Positions 51,661-62,500 of a stretch of DNA of 64,000 nt are shown one piece after another (within the stretch, counting starts at the first letter, position 1; each line of letters starts with the position of its first letter). Location of the stretch: positions 24,681,369 through 24,745,368 of the forward strand of contig NC_072458.1 of the NCBI RefSeq assembly GCF_027596085.1, in the 5' to 3' direction. The notes below the pieces were generated by a model. The model saw only the letters and a program-made list of their open reading frames with translations. It was not told the origin of the DNA and did no database searches. This DNA is from Anoplopoma fimbria (lineage: Eukaryota; Chordata; Actinopteri; Perciformes; Anoplopomatidae). A program made the translations under genes and the position numbers.

Positions 51661-51955
51661 GTTATATGGAGACAGTTAGATATAGTGGAGTAAGTCCTCT
51701 GTTATATGGAGACAGACTAAAGTTAGAGTAGGAGTCCTCTGTTATGGAGACATGGTAATGAATTAAACGCTGATGGAATCGCTTCTTTAAATTTAGCTAC
51801 AGCATCATCAGATAGACATCTAGTGGAGAAACTTTTTAGCTACAGCATTATCAGATAGACCTAATGGCGTACACTCTGGTAGTAAAAATTCAAAAGTTAT
51901 TAGATAATGTTCTGATAAAAGAGAGTTCTGTTGAGAGACAATTACATTTTCTATT

Positions 51956-52642
51956 TCAATACCATAAACCAGAACAAGGTGGAGGGTTAAAACAGTGAGT
52001 GGGTTTATGTACACACTGACAGAAGCCAATAGAATCTAATAATGAACTAAACGCAGTACTAAGGCTATCATTATACACATCCACATGAATATTAAAATCA
52101 CCTACAATAATAACTTTATCTGTTTTCAGGACTAAACTTGATAAGAACTCTGAGAATTCAGATATGAATTCAGAATACGGACCTGGTGCGCGGTACACTA
52201 TAACAAAGAGAACTGACTTCAATGCTTTCCCGCTCGGGTTTGAAAGACTAAGAACAAGGCTTTCAAATGAGTTGTAATTTAATTTAGGTTTAGGGTTTAT
52301 TAATAGGCTTGAGTCAAAGATAGCTGCTACTCCACCTCCTCGGCCTGTGCCTCCAGGAATATGAGTATTAATATGACTTGGAGGAGTTGATTCATTAAGG
52401 CTAACGTACTCTTCATGACACAGCCAGGTTTCAGTAAGACAGAATAAATCAATATGATTATCTGATATTAAATCATTTACTAGTACACCCTGAGATGACA
52501 GAGATCTAATATTTAAGAGTCCACATTTAACTGTCCTGTTTTGATGCACTGTTGCATCGGTTGCCTTAACTTTTATTAAGTTATTTTGTATAACTCCTCT
52601 TCTGTTGACTTTAAATAATTGAAGTGGCCGTGGGGCAGACAC
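51956..52642 (-). pseudogene. LINE ORF2 endonuclease domain
   Basis: 228 open codons with [20 protein letters not shown] (catalytic Glu), [25 protein letters not shown] and [11 protein letters not shown]. After a frameshift near 51960 it continues as ENVIVSQQNSLLSEHYLITF, where the usual SDHY is SEHY (Asp to Glu). Confidence 0.87.
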
Positions 52643-52654
52643 AGTCTCTATAGG

Positions 52655-52780
52655 GTTTTGGGTGGGTAACTGGGTGGTAACTGGGTGGGTAACTGGGTGG
52701 GTAACTGGGTGGTAACTGGGTGGGTTACTGGGTGGGTAACTGGGTGGTAACTGGGTGGGTTACTGGGCGGGTAACTGCTC
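52655..52780. repeat. GGTAACTGGGTG minisatellite between ORF1 and ORF2 of the LINE
   Basis: About nine copies of GGTAACTGGGTGGGTAACTG-type 12-13-bp units, at the junction where ORF1 ends and ORF2 begins. Confidence 0.92.
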
Positions 52781-52865
52781 CAAAGGAAGCGCAGAGAAGT
52801 GTGAAAGACTGCGACTCTGCTTCTGCTTCCTGGTCTGAACTCTGGGTCATGGATTAGGTCCACTA

Positions 52866-53702
52866 ATGAACTGGGTCAGATTTCTAGAGATGAGATCCGC
52901 TCCATCCAAAGTAGGATGGATGCCGTCTCTCCTCATCAGACCAGGCTTTCCCCAGAAAGTATGCCAATCGTCTACGAAGCCCACATTGTTTGCAGGACAC
53001 TACCTCGACAGCCAGCGGAATGATGACGTGATGACTATACATCTCATCATTGATCAGGAATCTCATCATTGATCAGGTTATACATCTCATCATTGATCAG
53101 GTTATACATCTCATCATTGATCAGGTTATACATCTCATCATTGATCAGGTTATACATCTCATCATTGATCAGGTTATACATCTCATCATTGATCAGGTTA
53201 TACATCATCATTGATCAGGTTATACATCTCATCATTGATCAGGTTATACATCTCATCATTGATCAGGTTATACATCTCATCATTGATCAGGTTATATCAT
53301 TGATCATTATACATTGATCAGGTTATACATCTCATCATTGATCAGATTAGGGAGAGGGCCAGAGAACACTACGGAGTCCGACATTGTCTTTGCGTATGAA
53401 CACACCGATTCCACGTTAACTTTAGTGACCTCCGAGCGACGTAATCGGGTGTCATTACCGCCGACGTGAATAACAATCGTACTGTATTTACGTTTAGCCT
53501 GAGCCAGCAGTTTTACATGGGATTCTATGTCGTAATAAACTACACTTATCACATGAACCCTTATCAGACAGGGAGGCAGAGGAATAGCTAGACATGAGAC
53601 ACACTGAGCAGGAGAGAGAGAAGGAGAGAGAGGAGAGAGGGAAGGAGAGAGCAGGAGAGAGGGAAGGAGAGAGAGAGGAGAGAGGGAAGGAGAGAGAACC
53701 AT
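52866..53702 (-). pseudogene. LINE ORF1 with SGNH/GDSL-type esterase domain, expanded by a 24-bp repeat
   Basis: 53702-53307 encodes STIVIHVGGNDTRLRRSEVT and SDSVVFSGPLPNLINDEMYN. The 3' part at 52866-53000 encodes [20 protein letters not shown], then [28 protein letters not shown] and the DGIHPT block resemble the Gly-Asn-Asp and Asp-x-x-His motifs of SGNH hydrolases known from CR1/L2-type ORF1 proteins. Between the parts, about eleven tandem copies of a 24-bp unit encode LINDEMYN again and again; two defective units break the frame. Confidence 0.82.
53040..53345. repeat. 24-bp array (LINDEMYN codons) in LINE ORF1
   Basis: Units of GGTTATACATCTCATCATTG plus ATCA, seven near-perfect and the rest shortened. 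The unit equals eight codons of the surrounding ORF1 sequence. Confidence 0.95.
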
Positions 53703-53747
53703 CGCTAGCTGCTAAGCTAAATGAGGCTAGCTAACGTTAGCAGAATC

Positions 53748-53802
53748 AAGATAAGATAAGATAATCCTTTATTAGTCCCGCAGCGGGGAAATTTGCAATT
53801 TG
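53748..53802 (-). mobile_element. 3' tail of an unidentified retroelement
   Basis: AAGATAAGATAAGATAATCC followed by TTTATTAGTCCCGCAGCGGG and GAAATTTGC is a dispersed fish 3'-end motif (pentanucleotide TTATC tail on the minus strand). Family not assigned. Confidence 0.45.
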
Positions 53803-53809
53803 AACGACG

Positions 53810-54122
53810 TGTAAAGAGTTAAGATGAGTTAAGATGAGTTAAGAAGAGTTAAGATGAGTTAAGAAGAGTTAAGAAGAGTTAAGAAGAGTTAAGATGAGTT
53901 AAGATGAGTTAAGAAGAGTTAAGATGAGTTAAGAAGAGTTAAGATGAGTTAAGAAGAGTTAAGATGAGTTAAGATGAGTTAAGAAGAGTTAAGATGAGTT
54001 AAGAAGAGTTAAGATGAGAGTTAAGAAGAGTTAAGATGAGTTAAGAAGAGTTAAGAAGAGTTAAGATGAGTTAAGAAGAGTTAAGATGAGTTAAGAAGAG
54101 TTAAGATGAGTTAAGATGAGTT
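53810..54122. repeat. 10-bp array (AGTTAAGAAG/AGTTAAGATG)
   Basis: About 31 copies; the AAG and ATG versions occur in a non-random order. Confidence 0.95.
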
Positions 54123-54299
54123 GAGATGTGAGCTATGAGTGTTGAATGTTTAAATGTAAAGCAGGTAATGAGCCGCTATAATAAAGAATATCACACAACT
54201 GACTAGTTTTCACTGGATCTGCGAAAAGTACGCTATCAAAGATACGCTGAGAACAGGAAGTGATGCAACACGCTTATCATAGCACGTCAGCTAACGTCA
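54123..54299. other. Unique sequence between two arrays
   Basis: Possibly the 5' end of the LINE or original flank. No feature recognised. Confidence 0.4.
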
Positions 54300-56262
54300 G
54301 TTCCTCGTTTGGGTTCCCTACTTGTTCTGGTTAAGTGTGAGGGCTTTGAGTCAGGTTCCTCTGGGTTCCCTACTTGTTGTGGTTCTGTGTGAGGGCTTTG
54401 AGTCAGGTTCCTCTGGGTTCCCTATTTGTTGTGGTTCTGTGTGAGGGCTTTGAGTCAGGTTCCTCTGGGTTCCCTACTTGTTGTGGTTCTGTGAGGGCTT
54501 TGAGTCAGGTTCCTCTGGGTTCCCTACTTGTTGTGGTTCTGTGTGAGGGCTTTGAGTCAGGTTCCTCTGGGTTCCCTACTTGTTGTGGTTCTGTGAGGGC
54601 TGTGAGGGTTCCCTACTTGTTGTGGTTCTGTGAGGGCTTTGAGTCAGGTTCCTCTGGGTTCCCTACTTGTTGTGGTTCTGTGAGGGCTTTGAGTCAGGTT
54701 TCTCTGGGTTCCCTACTTGTTGTGGTTCTGTGTGAGGACTGAGTCAGGTTCCTCTGGGTTCCCTACTTGTTGTGGTTCTGTGAGGGCTTTGAGTCAGGTT
54801 CCTCTGGGTTCCCTACTTGTTGTGGTTCTGTGTGAGGGCTTTGAGTCAGGTTCCTCTGGGTTCCCTACTTGTTGTGGTTCTGTGAGGGCTTTGAGTCAGG
54901 TTCCTCTGGGTTCCCTACTTGTTGTGGTTCTGTGTGGTGAGGACTGAGTCAGGTTCCTCTGGGTTGCCTACTTGTTGTGGTTCTGTGTGAGGGCTTTGAG
55001 TCAGGTTCCTCTGGGTTCCCTACTTGTTGTGGTTCTGTGTGAGGACTGAGTCAGGTTCCTCTGGGTTCCCTACTTGTTGTGGTTCTGTGTGAGGGCTTTG
55101 AGTCAGGTTCCTCTGGGTTCCCTACTTGTTGTGGTTCTGTGTGAGGGCTTTGAGTCAGGTTCCTCTGGGTTGCCTACTTGTTGTGGTTCTGTGAGGGCTT
55201 TGAGTCAGGTTCCTCTGGGTTCCCTACTTGTTGTGGTTCTGTGTGAGGACTGAGTCAGGTTCCTCTGGGTTCCCTACTTGTTGTGGTTCTGTGAGGGCTT
55301 TGAGTCAGGTTCCTCTGGGTTCCCTACTTGTTGTGGTTCTGTGTGAGGGCTTTGAGTCAGGTTTCTCTGGGTTCCCTACTTGTTGTGGTTCTGTGAGGGC
55401 TGTGAGGGTTCCCTACTTGTTGTGGTTCTGTGAGTTGTGGTTCTGTTTTGAGTCAGGTTCCTCTGGGTTCCCTACTTGTTGTGGTTCTGTGTGAGGGTTC
55501 TTTGAGTCTGAGGTTCCTCTGGGTTCCCTACTTGTTGTGGTTCTGTGTGAGGACTGAGTCAGGTTCCTCTGGGTTCCCTACTTGTTGTGGTTCTGTGTGA
55601 GGGCTTTGAGTCAGGTTCCTCTGGGTTGCCTACTTGTTGTGGTTCTGTGTGAGGGCTTTGAGTCAGGTTCCTCTGGGTTCCCTACTTGTTGTGGTTCTGT
55701 GTGAGGGCTTTGAGTCAGGTTCCTCTGGGTTCCCTACTTGTTGTGGTTCTGTGAGGGCTTTGAGTCAGGTTCCTCTGGGTTCCCTACTTGTTGTGGTTCT
55801 GTGAGGGCTTTGAGTCAGGTTCCTCTGGGTTCCCTACTTGTTGTGGTTCTGTGTGGTGAGGACTGAGTCAGGTTCCTCTGGGTTGCCTACTTGTTGTGGT
55901 TCTGTGTGAGGACTGAGTCAGGTTCCTCTGGGTTCCCTACTTGTTGTGGTTCTGTGTGAGGGCTTTGAGTCAGGTTCCTCTGGGTTCCCTACTTGTTGTG
56001 GTTCTGTGTGAGGGCTTTGAGTCAGGTTCCTCTGGGTTCCCTACTTGTTGTGGTTCTGTGTGAGGGCTTTGAGTCAGGTTCCTCTGGGTTCCCTACTTGT
56101 TGTGGTTCTGTGTGAGGGCTTTGAGTCAGGTTCCTCTGGGTTCCCTACTTGTTGTGGTTCTGTGTGAGGGCTTTGAGTCAGGTTCCTCTGGGTTGCCTAC
56201 TTGTTGTGGTTCTGTGAGGGCTTTGAGTCAGGTTCCTCTGGGTTCCCTACTTGTTGTGGTTC
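54300..56262. repeat. 52-bp minisatellite, right block (TTTGAGTCAGG core)
   Basis: About 37-38 copies with GTGTGAGGGCTTTGAGTCAG and GTTCCTCTGGGTTCCCTACT, then TGTTGTGGTTCT. The period and most bases match the block at 47330-47716. Nearly every unit has TGAGTCA. Shortened units (GTGTGAGGACTGAGTCAGG) recur. Confidence 0.96.
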
Positions 56263-57275
56263 TCCATGTTGGTGAGAATAGTTAAAATCAGAGACAGATG
56301 AAATGTGAACCTTTAATCTTTAGTTAAACAGTTTTAACTTTACAGACACAAAGAAAAACACCAAACAACTTGAGTCATGCAGATCAGGAACATCTTCACA
56401 CCAAAATGACCGTTCTCATGGTTCTGCTCGAGTTCTTCTTCCCGTTTGTCTCATCCTCCAATCAGAAGACGAGGAAACGTCAACGCCTTTGATCCACATG
56501 TAATCCGATTACTCTCCGTTACTCTGATGACGTTAGTGTTCCTCCAGGTTCTGAAGCGCTGCTGAACTGAACTTCCTCATAAAACATGGTTCTTTGTTTT
56601 AATTATAATTGTGCTGTTATCCCCATTTTTAACAAACGGTGATCTCTTTTCCTGTAACTGCAGGAGAACATCTTAATTACGTAAAGCAGCTCCATGTTAC
56701 TCCTTAGAACTCAAAAGTTCTCCACTAGAACTCCTTAGAACCCAAACGTCTTCACTAAACTCTTTGGAACCCAAACGTCTTCACTAAACTCTTTGGAACC
56801 CAAACGTCTTCACTAAACTCTTTGGAACCCACACGTCTTCACTAAACTCTTTAGAACCCAAACGTCTTCACTAAACTCTTTAGAACCCAAACGTCTTCAC
56901 TAAACTCTTTGGAACCCAAACGTCTTCACTAAACTCTTTAGAACCCAAACGTCTTCACTAAACTCTTTAGAACCCAAACGTCTTCACTAAACTCTTTAGA
57001 ACTGGAGCAGAGCGACTCCTGCCGTTTGTTCTCGTGGAGTTATGCTCCTCTCTGGTTTATGTTCTTCATGCCACAAATGTTCTCCACTAGAACTCCAGGA
57101 AACTGAGTGACAGTCACTTTGGGGTGAAGTATTCCTTTAACACAACAATAACAATAATAACCATCATCATACTAATCATAATAAATATACACAAACAACC
57201 AGGTCAGCTGACTTCAGAGTACCAAAACTAAAGAAGGGCCTCAATACAGACGGTGTGAATGGCTTCAGTCTGAGG
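56263..57275. other. Intergenic, with a 29-bp repeat
   Basis: Mostly unique. 56700-57000 holds about ten copies of a 29-bp unit with ACGTCTTCACTAAACTCTTT and GGAACCCAA. No gene seen. Confidence 0.7.
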
Positions 57276-58060
57276 AGGAGATAGAGGAGGAGGAAGAGGA
57301 AGAGGAGAAAGAGGAAGAGGAGAAAGAGGAAGAGAAGGAGAAAGAGGAGGAGAAAGAGGAAGAGGAGAAAGAGGAAGAGGAGAAAGAAAGAGAAAGAGGA
57401 GAAAGAGAAAGAGGAAGAGAGGAAGAGAAGGAGAAAGAGGAGGAGAAAGAGGAGAAAGAGGAGAAAGAGGAAGAGGAGGAGAAAGAGGAAGAGGAGGGAA
57501 AGAGGAAGAGAAAGAGGAGAAAGAAGAGGAGGAAGAGGAAGAGAAAGAGGAGGAGAAAGAGGAAGAGGAGGAGAAAGAGGAGGAGAAAGAGGAAGAGGAG
57601 AAAGAGTAAGAGGAGAAAGAAAGAGAAAGAGGAGAAAGAGAAGAAAGAGGAAGAGAAGGAGAAAGAGGAGGAGAAAGAAGAGGAGAAAGAGGAAGAGGAG
57701 GAGAAAGAGGAAGAGGAGGGAAAGAGGAGAAAGAGGAAGAGAAAGAGGAGAAAGAGGAGGAGAAAGAGGAGAAAGAAGAGGAGAAAGAGGAAGAGGAGGA
57801 GAAAGAGGAGAAAGAGGAGGAGAAAGAGGAAGAGGAGGAGAAAGAGGAGGAGAAAGAGGAAGAGAAAGAGGAGAAAGAGGAGGAGAAAGAAGAGGAGGAA
57901 GAGGAGGAGAAAGAGGAGAAAGAGGAAGAGGAGGGAAAGAGGAGGAGAAGAGGAGAAAGAAAGAGGAGAAAGAGGAAGAGGAGGAAGAGGAGGAGAAAGA
58001 GGAAGAGGAGGAGAAAGAGGAGGAAGAGGAAGAAGAGGAGAAAGAGGAAGAGGAGGAGTT
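57276..58060. repeat. Polypurine tract (GAGGAGAAAGAG)
   Basis: About 785 bp of A and G only on the plus strand, built from GAGGAGAAA and GAGGAAGAG. The minus strand gives a Ser/Phe/Leu frame that is an artefact. Confidence 0.96.
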
Positions 58061-59259
58061 TGATGTCACAAAACCAGAATTTAAATATCCATAACCCAGA
58101 ACTTAGATGTCAGTTTTCATGAGACCTTCTGGTTCTGTTGGTCTGGTTCTGAACCCTCAAAAGTGGTTCTCGAGGCCTGGTCCTCTAACTCAAACCATTA
58201 GATGGAACTGTTCTGGTTCAGGTTCTCCTGAGTCATTTATGTTGACTATGAAGTGTAAACGTGACTCCTGACTTTTGACCTTTCAAAACTAGATCGTTCT
58301 CTTTCCAGAAGTTTCCAGATCCAGAACAATCCTTTGTACAGGCAGACACAGAAGGTTCTGTTTCCAGACCAATCCAGATCAAGAACGTTGTCTTTCCAGA
58401 TGGATCCAGAAGTTCCCTTTGTGTAGACCCTACAGAACCCCGGTGGAACAGGCTTTATTGTCTTTACAGTTCAACTAGCCGGAGATCTTTGCCTCCATTG
58501 GTCACATGACCCTCAACCTTCCCTTAGTTCTGTTTATCAGCACAAAGGGGGAACATTTAAACTGTTGCACCAACAGGTTCCTGAACCAGATCATTTTAAT
58601 CTAAATGTTCTCATCAGTTTGTTCTGTCAGGACACAATTTACAGTCGTACCGATGAGCAGGAAGTGCGCCTGCAGCGACAAGGAGAGCGTTTTAGCGGAC
58701 GGATGGAGCGAGGTAACAACGGGGAGAGATTTCATCGCTGTACCAACATGAGAACCAATCAGTGACATCTCTCCTCTCGGTCTCTGATTGGTCCATTCAT
58801 CTCTGACATCACAGAGCTAACCCTGAATCAAACTAACATGCTAACAGGTGTAGTTGTAGTCCAGTCAAAGTGTAAGCTAGCTGTAGTCATGTTGAAGAGT
58901 TAGCATGCTGCTAGCTGTAGTCCAGTGTGAGCTGTTAGCTTGTGCAGTCCGAGGTGTTTGGTCCGGGCTGTAAAAGCTGTAGTGAAGTCTTATGATAAAT
59001 CACGCTGCCATTTTATCTCTATTTATTTATCTCCGCCCAATCAAACACTAGTATTTGGCAGTGCTGTTTTATTTAAGACACACTGACTGTTACAAACTGA
59101 CCATTAAGCTTTGTATCGGGCCGTAGCTCCTCCCTCCCAGTCAGAATAATTAACCTTCGTTACACAACAAAAGCCAGCACGTTGTTACTTCCTACAATAT
59201 CTGAAATATCGCCAGAGAATATTCTGCATTTGTTTCGTTGTTTCATTTTTGTTCCCAGT
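58061..59259. other. Probable 3' region of lrp12, unique sequence
   Basis: No second gene recognised. Plus-strand TTTATT motifs near 59024 and 59068 could be minus-strand AATAAA poly(A) signals of lrp12, about 500 bp past its stop. Confidence 0.5.
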
Positions 59260-59560
59260 GTGAAAGTCAGTTAGCCTGTTAGCATGTTAGCAGAGCAGAA
59301 TGTTAGCTAACTGTAGGTGTTGTATCAGGGTAGTATGTGTAGTATCAGCCTGTCAGTTAGCTTGTTAGCCTGTTAGCAGAGCAACATGTTAGCTAACTGT
59401 AGGTGTTGTATCAGGGTAGTGTGTGTAGCATCAGCCTGTAATTCAGCATGTTAGCTACCTGTAGGTGTTGTATCAGGGTAGTGTGTGTAGTATCAGCCTG
59501 TCAGTTAGCTTGTTAGCCTGTTAGCAGAGCAACATCTTAGCTAACTGTAGTATTAGCTTG
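59260..59560. repeat. About 95-bp repeat, three copies, 3' of lrp12
   Basis: Units share CAGTTAGCTTGTTAGCCTGT, TAGCTAACTGTAGGTGTTGT and ATCAGGGTAGTGTGTGTAG. The last copy runs into the lrp12 stop codon region. Confidence 0.85.
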
Positions 59561-62500
59561 TTAGCAGAGCAGCAGCAGCTCGTCGTCGCTGCTCTCCGTC
59601 TTGCCCGTGGCCTCCAGACATGCGTCGGGGATCTGAGCCGTGTGAACCATCCCACAGTGTTCACAGGGGCCGTCCCGCCCTCCTCGACAACCGTTTCCGC
59701 GGTAATGGCGGCGGGCATGGCCTGTGGTAGAGGAGGGGTACGGTTCCAGCAGCGGCTGTCGGATGTCGCTGATCAGTGAAGAGGCGGAGTCGGAGTCGGA
59801 GACGGGGATCAGGAGCTCCACGTCTTCTTCTTCTTCTCCGTTTCCTCGCTGCTCTGCGGCTTCGGCCTCACTTCTTCCTGTCTCCAGCTGGCGAAGTGGA
59901 CTGTGATTGGTCCAGGTTTGGTCCTGCCGGTTCTGGCTGGTTCTGGTCAGGTTTCTGGCGAGGCGGTGCAAGTTCTGTGCCAGTCGCTGCAGGGCAGAGG
60001 TGGGCGGAGCCCCGAGCTCAGAGGCGTCGCTGTGACATTCAGGATCTGGACCAGGAGTTACCACGGTGACGGGGCTGGATGGGGGCGGGGCCTCTCTAAG
60101 CCTCTCATGGCCGCGCCCACAGGTGGGCGTCGGGGTCACGGAGGTAGTCACGAATACCACAGCCTCCACAGCGGTTGAGGGCGGGGTCTTTTGGGGGAGG
60201 GGGGCGACGGGCCCGCCCACTGCGCCCAGGCCTCTCTCCCTCCCCCGCTCGCCCTCCGTGTCCGTGTCGTCCGAGTCCGGAGACAGCAGGTCAGAACCTG
60301 AACTCCCTGTGCCGGCGGCGTCCTCCAGGTCAGCCGAGACCAGAGCCAAAGAACCGGACCGCCGCGACCGTGAGAAGGTGAATAGACGACGCCACAGGTT
60401 GCTATGGCGACCAGAGGAAGGGAGCCTCAGGGAGGTGAAGCCGAGCTGAGAGCGGACAGCCAGACGGAGGTTTTCCAGGACGGACGCCTGAGGAGAGGGA
60501 GTAGAAAACACAAGCGTTTATACGTCTGAAGCGGCGAGCATCAGCTCTCTGATTGGACAGACACGGTTCTGATTCAGGTTTCTGTACCTGGCTCCCAGAG
60601 CACACTGGGAAATCCTCCACAGGTGGGATGAGTCCCTGTGCGATCAGCTGACCATAAGAGGGCGGGGCTTCCCTCCGAAGCAGCTCAGCTTCCACTCTGG
60701 ACAGCTGCGTCTCAAATGACCTGCAACGGCCAATCACACAGCTCGAATCACACGGTTCACATCGCCAAATCACAGACCTCGATTCAGAGAAGCAGGAACC
60801 AATCAGAGTGGTGTCAGTCTCACCTGCGTTCAAACATGCGCAGCGAGTAGAGCTTGCAGGTGCAGCCGAGGGCGATGACCAACAGGAGTCCACAGATGAG
60901 GCTGCCGATGACGGCGGCGGTGATGACTCTGGTGGGAACGATGACGGGGCAGCTCTCCTCATCGCTGCCGTCGCCGCAGTCGTCCTGAGCGTCGCACACC
61001 CACGACTCAAACACACAGCGGTTATTCTGCAGGAAGGTCAGAGGTCACAGAGGTTACTCTCCATGGTCTCCTTTAATTGGTTTCAGGAACGACTAGAAGT
61101 GTTTTGGGAATTTAAGTTTGTTCTGTTCTTTTTCTCCGTACATTAATATGTATCTATATGTAGTTAGTCCGTACATTAATATGTATCTATATGTAGTTAG
61201 TCCGTACATTAATATGTATCTATATGTAGTTAGTCCGTACATTAATATGTATCTATATGTAGTTAGTCCGTACATTAATATGTATCTATATGTAGTTAGT
61301 CCGTACATTAATATGTATCTATATGTAGTTAGTCCGTACATTAATATGTATCTATATGTAGTTAGTCCGTACATTAATATGTATCTATATGTAGTTAGTC
61401 CGTACATTAATATGTATCTATATATAGTTAGTCCGTACATTAATATGTATCTATATATAGTTAGTCCGTACATTAATATGTATCTATATATAGTTAGTCC
61501 GTACATTAATATGTATCTATATATAGTTAGTTAATATGTATCTATTAATTATGTATTAATATGTATCTATATATAGTTAGTCCGTACATTAATATGTATC
61601 TATATGTAGTTAGTCCGTACATTAATATGTATCTATATATAGTTAGTATTTAGTCCGTTTGTATTAGTCAAATATGTATCTATATGTAGTTAGTCCGTAC
61701 ATTAATATGTATCTATATATAGTTAGTCCGTACATTAATATGTATCTATATATAGTTAGTCCGTACATTAATATGTATCTATATGTATAGTTAGTATATT
61801 AATATGTATCTATATATAGTTAGTCCGTACATTAATATGTATCTATATATAGTTAGTCCGTACATTAATATGTATCTATATATAGTTAGTCCGTACATTA
61901 ATATGTATATATGTATAGTTAGTATATTAATATGTATGTGTATTAGTCCGTATATAAATCCTCTGACACATTCATCCCCTAAACCTTAAGTCCGCCAACA
62001 TGCTGCTCTATGCTCTGCATGTTAGGAAGCACATACCTGTGTGAGCAGCTTTTCTCTGTGATGAACAAACCCACACAGGAGTCGTCTCACTGATGCACAC
62101 CTTCACTCCATCTGGAGGGTTTCCACAGCACAGAACCTAACCCCAAACATGAATGAACCGGAAGCCAAGAAGAGATGCCAAACATCTGGCTCTGGCAATG
62201 TACCCAAAACCCTTTTTATCCTGTTCAATACATGTTGACCCCGTTTGGCCCTCGACGTTGTCCCCGTTTTGAATTTTGGCCCTCTCGGCAATTGAGTTTG
62301 ACACAACCCGTCTCAAACCCATAGAGTCTATGGGTCAGTCTGCTGGTCAATCTAGAACCCATAGTCTATGGGTCAGTCTGCTGGTCAATCTAGAACCCAT
62401 AGAGTCTATGGGTCAGTGTGTTGGTCAATCTAGAACCCATAGAGTCTATGGGTCAGTGTGCTGGTCAATCTAGAACCCATAGAGTCTATGGGTCAGTGTG

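Larger units (their letters stand above)
47717..53747 (-). mobile_element. LINE (Rex1/L2-CR1 group), long copy with internal arrays and a nested SINE
   Basis: The 3' end is at the left: an AATTGAATTGAA-type tail, then a conserved fish 3' end (GGGCTATACAAAATAAACTG on the minus strand). Rightwards: 23-bp array (47795-48805), unique 3' UTR, second 23-bp array (49290-49610), RT (49610 to about 51180, split by a SINE), an AT-rich array (51236-51660), endonuclease (51956-52642), a short array, and ORF1 esterase (52866-53702). All domains of an ORF1+ORF2 element are present in order, but frames are broken and the catalytic motif reads Y-A-E-D at 50415-50426. Confidence 0.88.

Noticed and set aside
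61093..61989. YRYILMYGL and YINMYLYVV frames in the 33-bp array
   Set aside because: Repeat translation in an lrp12 intron.
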